Shown: positions 23,566 through 27,302 of the stretch, piece by piece
Numbering within the stretch: position 1 is the stretch's first letter
Layout of the letters: the number at the start of each line of letters is the position of its first letter
DNA from: Candidatus Sphingobacterium stercoripullorum
Lineage (GTDB): Bacteria > Bacteroidota > Bacteroidia > Sphingobacteriales > Sphingobacteriaceae
Assembly (NCBI GenBank): GCA_019114715.1
Contig: DXEZ01000002.1
Span: 1 to 27,302, forward strand
Length of the DNA stretch: 27,302 nt
Reading direction: 5' to 3'
Notes under the pieces: generated by a model
What the model was told of the DNA's origin: nothing
The model's database searches: none
The model's input: only the letters and a program-made list of their open reading frames with translations
Position numbers and translations under genes: made by a program

Positions 23566-25797
23566 ATGCAACACGAACAATTGATTGCCAAGGAACTTAC
23601 ATTGCCAGTAAAGCAAGTTAGTTCGACTATTGAATTGTTAGATTCAGGCTCCACTGTGCCCTTTATAGCTCGTTATCGTAAAGAGGTAACAGGTGGACTA
23701 ACGGAAGTTGAAATTACGGCGATCAGGGATCGTTCCACCCAACTCAGGGAGCTGGATAAAAGAAAAGAAACGGTATTAAAAACAATCAAAGAGCAGGGGA
23801 AATTAACCCCGGCGCTCGAAAAGCAAATACAGGAATGTGTTTCGCTGACTGTTTTAGAGGATTTATATTTGCCTTATAGACCTAAGCGTAGAACGCGGGC
23901 GACCATAGCCAAGGAGAAAGGACTAGAGCCTCTAGCTTCTTTAATCCTAGAGCAAGGGCAAAAGGATCCCCGTCAATTGGCCGAGGAATATGTAAATGCG
24001 GAGAAGGAAGTGGGAACGGTTGATGATGCTCTGGATGGCGCAAGAGACGTTATTGCAGAGTGGGTTTCTGAGCATGCCGAGCTGAGGAGTGAGCTTCGGA
24101 AACTATTCTTAAATCATGGCGTGCTGGCTTCCAAAGTAGTGGCAGGTAAGGAAGAAGAAGGAATTAAATATAGAGATTATTTCGAGTGGTCCGAACCGAT
24201 AAAAGATGTCCCTTCTCACAGGCTGCTGGCCATGCGTAGAGGAGAAAAAGAGGGCATGTTGTATTTAGATATTCAAGTTGAAGAAGAAGCAGCTTTAGAT
24301 ATTATAGAATCTCATTTCCTGAAAGCAAAGAATAACTGTGCTGAGCAGGTGAAAATAGCAGCTACCGATGGGTATAAGAGGTTGCTGAAGCCTTCGATGG
24401 AAACTGAGCTGCGTGTTCATATGCGCCAAAATGCCGATGAGCAGGCAATCGATGTGTTTGCAAAAAATGCGCGAGAGCTTCTATTGGCTCCTCCACTGGG
24501 GCAAAAAAGAATTCTTGGAATAGACCCCGGATTGCGTACAGGATGTAAGGTAGTGGTGATTGATAATCAAGGAAACCTACTAGACAACACAACCATATTT
24601 CCGTTTTTTGAGCAAGGGAAAATTGAAAGTGCAAAGTCTACAATTAGCAAGTGGGTTGAAAAATATAAAGTTGATGCTATTGCTATAGGTAATGGTACAG
24701 CAGGCCGGGAGACCGAGCAGTTTGTTAAGTCTTTAGGTCTAAAGGACGTGCAGGTGGTGATGGTGAATGAAAGTGGAGCATCAATATATTCAGCATCAGA
24801 CGTTGCTAGAGAAGAGTTTCCGAATCATGACGTGACTGTGCGCGGTGCTATATCTATCGCTAGAAGGTTAATGGATCCACTAGCTGAGCTCGTGAAGATC
24901 GATCCCAAATCTATAGGCGTAGGACAATATCAGCACGACGTGGATCAGAAAAAGCTGCAGCAATCTCTAGATGACACGGTGGTGTCTTGCGTTAACGCAG
25001 TAGGCGTGGAGCTGAATACTGCATCCAAGCAGTTGCTGTCGTACGTCTCAGGCTTAGGACCTAGCTTAGCGCAAAACATAGTGAAATTTAGGGAGGAGAA
25101 CGGCCCTTTTAAAAGCCGTAAAGAGTTGAAGAAGGTGCCGAGGTTGGGTGAGAAAGCATTCGAGCAAGCGGCAGGTTTTTTACGTATCATTGATGCCAAA
25201 AACGTACTGGACCGGTCGGCAGTTCACCCCGAGCGATACAGCTTGGTGGAAAAGATAGCCAAAGACCTGGGCGAAGGGGTTGAGTCGTTGCTTGCTGATG
25301 CGAAGCTAAGCGAGCGCGTTAATATCCATAAATATGTAGATGAGGAGGTCGGACTTCCAACCTTAAAAGATATTTTAGAAGAGCTGGAGAAGCCAGGGAG
25401 AGACCCTAGGGAGGAGTTCGAGGCCTTCTCTTTCACCGATGGGGTAAATACTATTGCGGACCTGAAGACAGGTATGAAGCTCCCGGGTATTGTTACCAAC
25501 GTGACCAACTTTGGTGCTTTCGTAGATATTGGAGTTCACCAAGATGGCTTAGTGCATATCAGCCAGCTGTCGAATCAATTTGTTTCTGACCCCAACGAAG
25601 TGGTCAAGGTACAGCAGAAGGTTCTAGTGGAGGTGGTAGAAGTGGATGAAAAGCGAAACCGTATCGGATTGAGTATGAAAACAACTACCGAGCCGCAGGG
25701 TAGGAAAAAGAACCCGGGAGCTAGTCGTTCTAAAAAGAAGAAGTCTTCAGGAGACTTTGCGAGCAAGCTCTCTGCGTTAAAAGCTAAGTTCGGTTAA
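23566..25797 (+). CDS. tex: Tex family protein (S1 RNA-binding transcription accessory protein)
   Basis: A full-length 743-aa Tex protein. Domains in order: a helical Tex_N region (about 1-190), a YqgF/RNase H-like domain starting at ILGIDPGLRTGCKVVVID (about 316-333), helix-hairpin-helix motifs (LNTASKQLLSYVSGLG; FKSRKELKKVPRLGEKAFEQAAGFLRI), and a C-terminal S1 domain (about 636-705: VTNVTNFGAFVDIGVHQDGLVHISQLS). It ends in a lysine-rich tail (GRKKNPGASRSKKKKSSGDF). Tex proteins bind nucleic acid and influence transcription; in several pathogens they affect toxin or stress-gene expression, and the exact molecular job is debated. All expected domains are intact. It is probably transcribed alone or after tatA. 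Confidence 0.95.
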   Translation: MQHEQLIAKELTLPVKQVSSTIELLDSGSTVPFIARYRKEVTGGLTEVEITAIRDRSTQLRELDKRKETVLKTIKEQGKLTPALEKQIQECVSLTVLEDLYLPYRPKRRTRATIAKEKGLEPLASLILEQGQKDPRQLAEEYVNAEKEVGTVDDALDGARDVIAEWVSEHAELRSELRKLFLNHGVLASKVVAGKEEEGIKYRDYFEWSEPIKDVPSHRLLAMRRGEKEGMLYLDIQVEEEAALDIIESHFLKAKNNCAEQVKIAATDGYKRLLKPSMETELRVHMRQNADEQAIDVFAKNARELLLAPPLGQKRILGIDPGLRTGCKVVVIDNQGNLLDNTTIFPFFEQGKIESAKSTISKWVEKYKVDAIAIGNGTAGRETEQFVKSLGLKDVQVVMVNESGASIYSASDVAREEFPNHDVTVRGAISIARRLMDPLAELVKIDPKSIGVGQYQHDVDQKKLQQSLDDTVVSCVNAVGVELNTASKQLLSYVSGLGPSLAQNIVKFREENGPFKSRKELKKVPRLGEKAFEQAAGFLRIIDAKNVLDRSAVHPERYSLVEKIAKDLGEGVESLLADAKLSERVNIHKYVDEEVGLPTLKDILEELEKPGRDPREEFEAFSFTDGVNTIADLKTGMKLPGIVTNVTNFGAFVDIGVHQDGLVHISQLSNQFVSDPNEVVKVQQKVLVEVVEVDEKRNRIGLSMKTTTEPQGRKKNPGASRSKKKKSSGDFASKLSALKAKFG

Positions 25798-25888
25798 TTA
25801 AAACCATGACTTGCCCTGACTGGATTTAGAATAAGGTCTACTGCAAGTTTAATTACTCGCTTTTAATTGATCGTTGTTAAACCAAATA

Positions 25889-25914
25889 GGGGTGAGGCAA
25901 TGCTGCTTTACCCC
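25889..25914 (+). terminator. Possible terminator downstream of tex
   Basis: GGGGTGAGGCA-ATGC-TGCTTTACCCC forms an 11-bp stem in plus-strand RNA, two pairs being G-U, with a 4-base loop. It lies 92 bases after the tex stop. The G-U pairs become A-C mismatches on the other strand, so plus-strand RNA is the relevant product. The following TTAGATATACTATCTTT is only loosely U-rich, so terminator activity is uncertain; it could also be a structured 3' end. Confidence 0.4.
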
Positions 25915-26126
25915 TTAGATATACTATCTTTAATGCTTGCGTTCGAAGATGACCTTGGGCGCAAGTTTTAAGAAAATAAACCTTTTAGTCTTACCAAAGG
26001 ATAGTCTTAAGATAAGCCGCTATTATTATAGAATTCCTAGGATATAATGTCTGCTAAATATTTACTTTACTTTGCGAAACGCCTCTTACGATTTAACGGT
26101 AACCGGATAATTGCTCTTAGTACAGC
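25915..26126. other. Gene-free stretch between tex and the AAA ATPase gene
   Basis: No supported gene lies in the gap from 25798 to 26126. Apart from the hairpin listed separately, it has a direct repeat TAGTCTTA at 25986-25993 and 26002-26009 (16-bp period) and an 8-bp palindrome TCTTAAGA at 26005-26012 overlapping the second copy. No function is assigned. Confidence 0.4.
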
Positions 26127-27302
26127 TCAATTATTTTGTCGCATTTCCTGCAAATGATTCCAATTGCCTAGGTTGGGTATGCCTTTATAACGTCCCAGTA
26201 GATAGTCATCTGTTACTTCTTTATCAAAATCTACCTTGTAATCCTCTAGAGAGTGAAGACTTGTTGCGCCCTCTTTTACCTTATCAGCAAACCAAACAGC
26301 ATCTTTTCTTAAGATTTTGTGGCTTAGCAAAGTTTCCTTATGGCTTGAAACAATCAGCTGGCTGTTGGTGTTTTCGCATTGATCCGAAAGGAATTCAAAA
26401 AAAGCTCTAATTAAGTTAGGGTGTAAGCTGCTTTCGATTTCATCAATTACAAATACCTTTCCTCCATTAAAAAAGTCAATGATTAGCGGTATTAAACCTA
26501 AGATTGTTTTTGTTCCATTAGACTCATCCTTCAAGTCAAAGAGTTTATATCCTCCGCCAGCAACTCTATGTTTAGTTTTGAGGAGCCAAGCTTGGGCCTT
26601 GGAGCCGTCTACTATAGATATTATATAATATTCGTCGCCTTGCAAATTCGATATTAATAGGCATGTTTCTTCCGGTTTTTCTCTTAATAAGTCGATTTCA
26701 ATATCTTCCTTGATCTCGGAAGGTAAATCGATTTGATTAAAATCAACATCCATCAATTCAATCCCATCAATCCCTGTGTCAAAAAACTCAAGCATTCTTT
26801 TAAACACGTCTTGAATATTGGTGCTCCTAGGCAGCGTAAACCTTCTACCTGTATTCTTTGCTTCTGGATGGGTTACAGTTAAAACATTTTAAAACATCTT
26901 GGATGTCGCTTACATGGTCCTTTAGGTTGGTGGTTCTGATTTGCGTAATGAATAGTTGGTTTCTTGGTGTACCTTTAGCTGTAAATTCTAAAAACTGTTT
27001 TTCTTTGGATGTTTTATTGTTTTTGAAAAGGAAACTTAGATCGTACTCATTTGTATTGCTTCTTTCAAATAACTTTACTTCACTTGATTTACCTATTTCA
27101 AATAGCCACTCATCAATAATTTCTTTGGAGTTTAAGGTAAATCCGTATGCATAGTTTTTTCCCTTATGCTGAAATTCATACTCTATATAGGTAGGCTTTT
27201 TTACGGACCTTTCATCGAGCCTATAGGTAGTAATATTGATTGTATGCCCAGCTTTAGTGCCCTTTAAGACGGTTTCCCTTCCAAAGTCTATTGCTTGAAT
27301 AA
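26127..27302 (-). pseudogene. AAA_15-type ATPase gene, frameshifted and cut by the window edge
   Basis: Two minus-strand reading frames together encode the middle and C-terminal part of one AAA/ABC-type ATPase (COG1106/AAA_15-like). The upstream frame is open from the window edge (27300) to a TAG at 26845-26847. The downstream frame opens after a TAA at 26889-26891 and runs to 26127 with protein-like sequence (VLTVTHPEAKNTGRRFTLP) before its first possible start, GTG at 26807. Counting from that GTG, the 226-residue part has an ESNGTK signature-like motif (95-100), Walker B VFVIDE (118-123) followed by SSLHP, and a switch histidine in SSHKE. Walker A lies beyond the window. The genes of this family often act in defence with an RloB-type partner, but none follows here. 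It may be a real pseudogene or a sequencing error. Confidence 0.7.
26878..26897 (-). repeat. 10-bp near-perfect tandem duplication at the ATPase frameshift
   Basis: On the minus strand ATGTTTTAAA is directly followed by ATGTTTTAAC (9 of 10 identical). Ten bases shift the frame by one, and removing one copy joins the two coding frames as DIQDV-LTVTHPE without a stop. This makes slippage duplication a simple explanation for the break. A single-base indel in the T4 or A4 runs is the alternative. Confidence 0.55.

Noticed and set aside
26858..27154. 98-residue plus-strand open frame at the right edge
   Set aside because: The minus strand in the same place encodes AAA ATPase sequence continuous with the Walker B part, so the plus-strand frame is a shadow.

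Overview
The window looks like chromosomal DNA of a Bacteroidota bacterium, probably a Cytophagales-type marine or environmental relative. This is inferred from protein style and signals, not from a marker gene. The signals are the lack of Shine-Dalgarno sequences, recurring TAnnTTTG-type -7 elements in front of genes, a DUF4254 gene paired with a family 9 glycosyltransferase, and a membrane-anchored MutS-like ATPase next to pcm. No tRNA, rRNA, CRISPR array, insertion sequence or prophage was seen.

Layout. Positions 99-5568 (minus) hold a surface-glycan block: a GT4 and two adjacent, clearly related GT2 glycosyltransferases. After them come a SixA-type histidine phosphatase and a large YyaL/SSP411-type thioredoxin-domain protein. 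Positions 5638-14938 (minus) look like one long operon, nuoHIJKLMN (membrane arm of respiratory complex I plus NuoI), running by overlaps and 0-14 base gaps into DUF4254 and GT9 genes. The peripheral-arm genes nuoA-G are not in the window. Citrate synthase (minus) lies just upstream with its own -7 element and terminator. A 409-base intergenic region with two dyads separates it from a divergent outer-membrane barrel gene.

Positions 17557-20905 hold a stand-alone Smr-domain gene (minus), then pcm, a membrane MutS-like ATPase and an acyl-CoA thioesterase (plus, probably one operon). A MATE transporter converges on the thioesterase with a 4-base overlap. A small degenerate GNAT-like gene, a TatA-type translocase gene with a long acidic tail, and tex follow. 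At the right edge an AAA_15-type ATPase gene (minus) is interrupted by a frameshift and runs off the window.

The region is mostly core metabolism (TCA entry, complex I, protein export, repair and RNA housekeeping) and glycan assembly. I did not find a convincing new multi-gene system. The main oddities are a threefold 26-residue repeat at the NuoL C-terminus, a NuoK that seems to lack its second conserved glutamate, glycan genes transcribed behind nuoN, a GNAT-like protein without its acetyl-CoA loop, and the frameshifted AAA ATPase with a 10-base near-perfect tandem duplication at the break.
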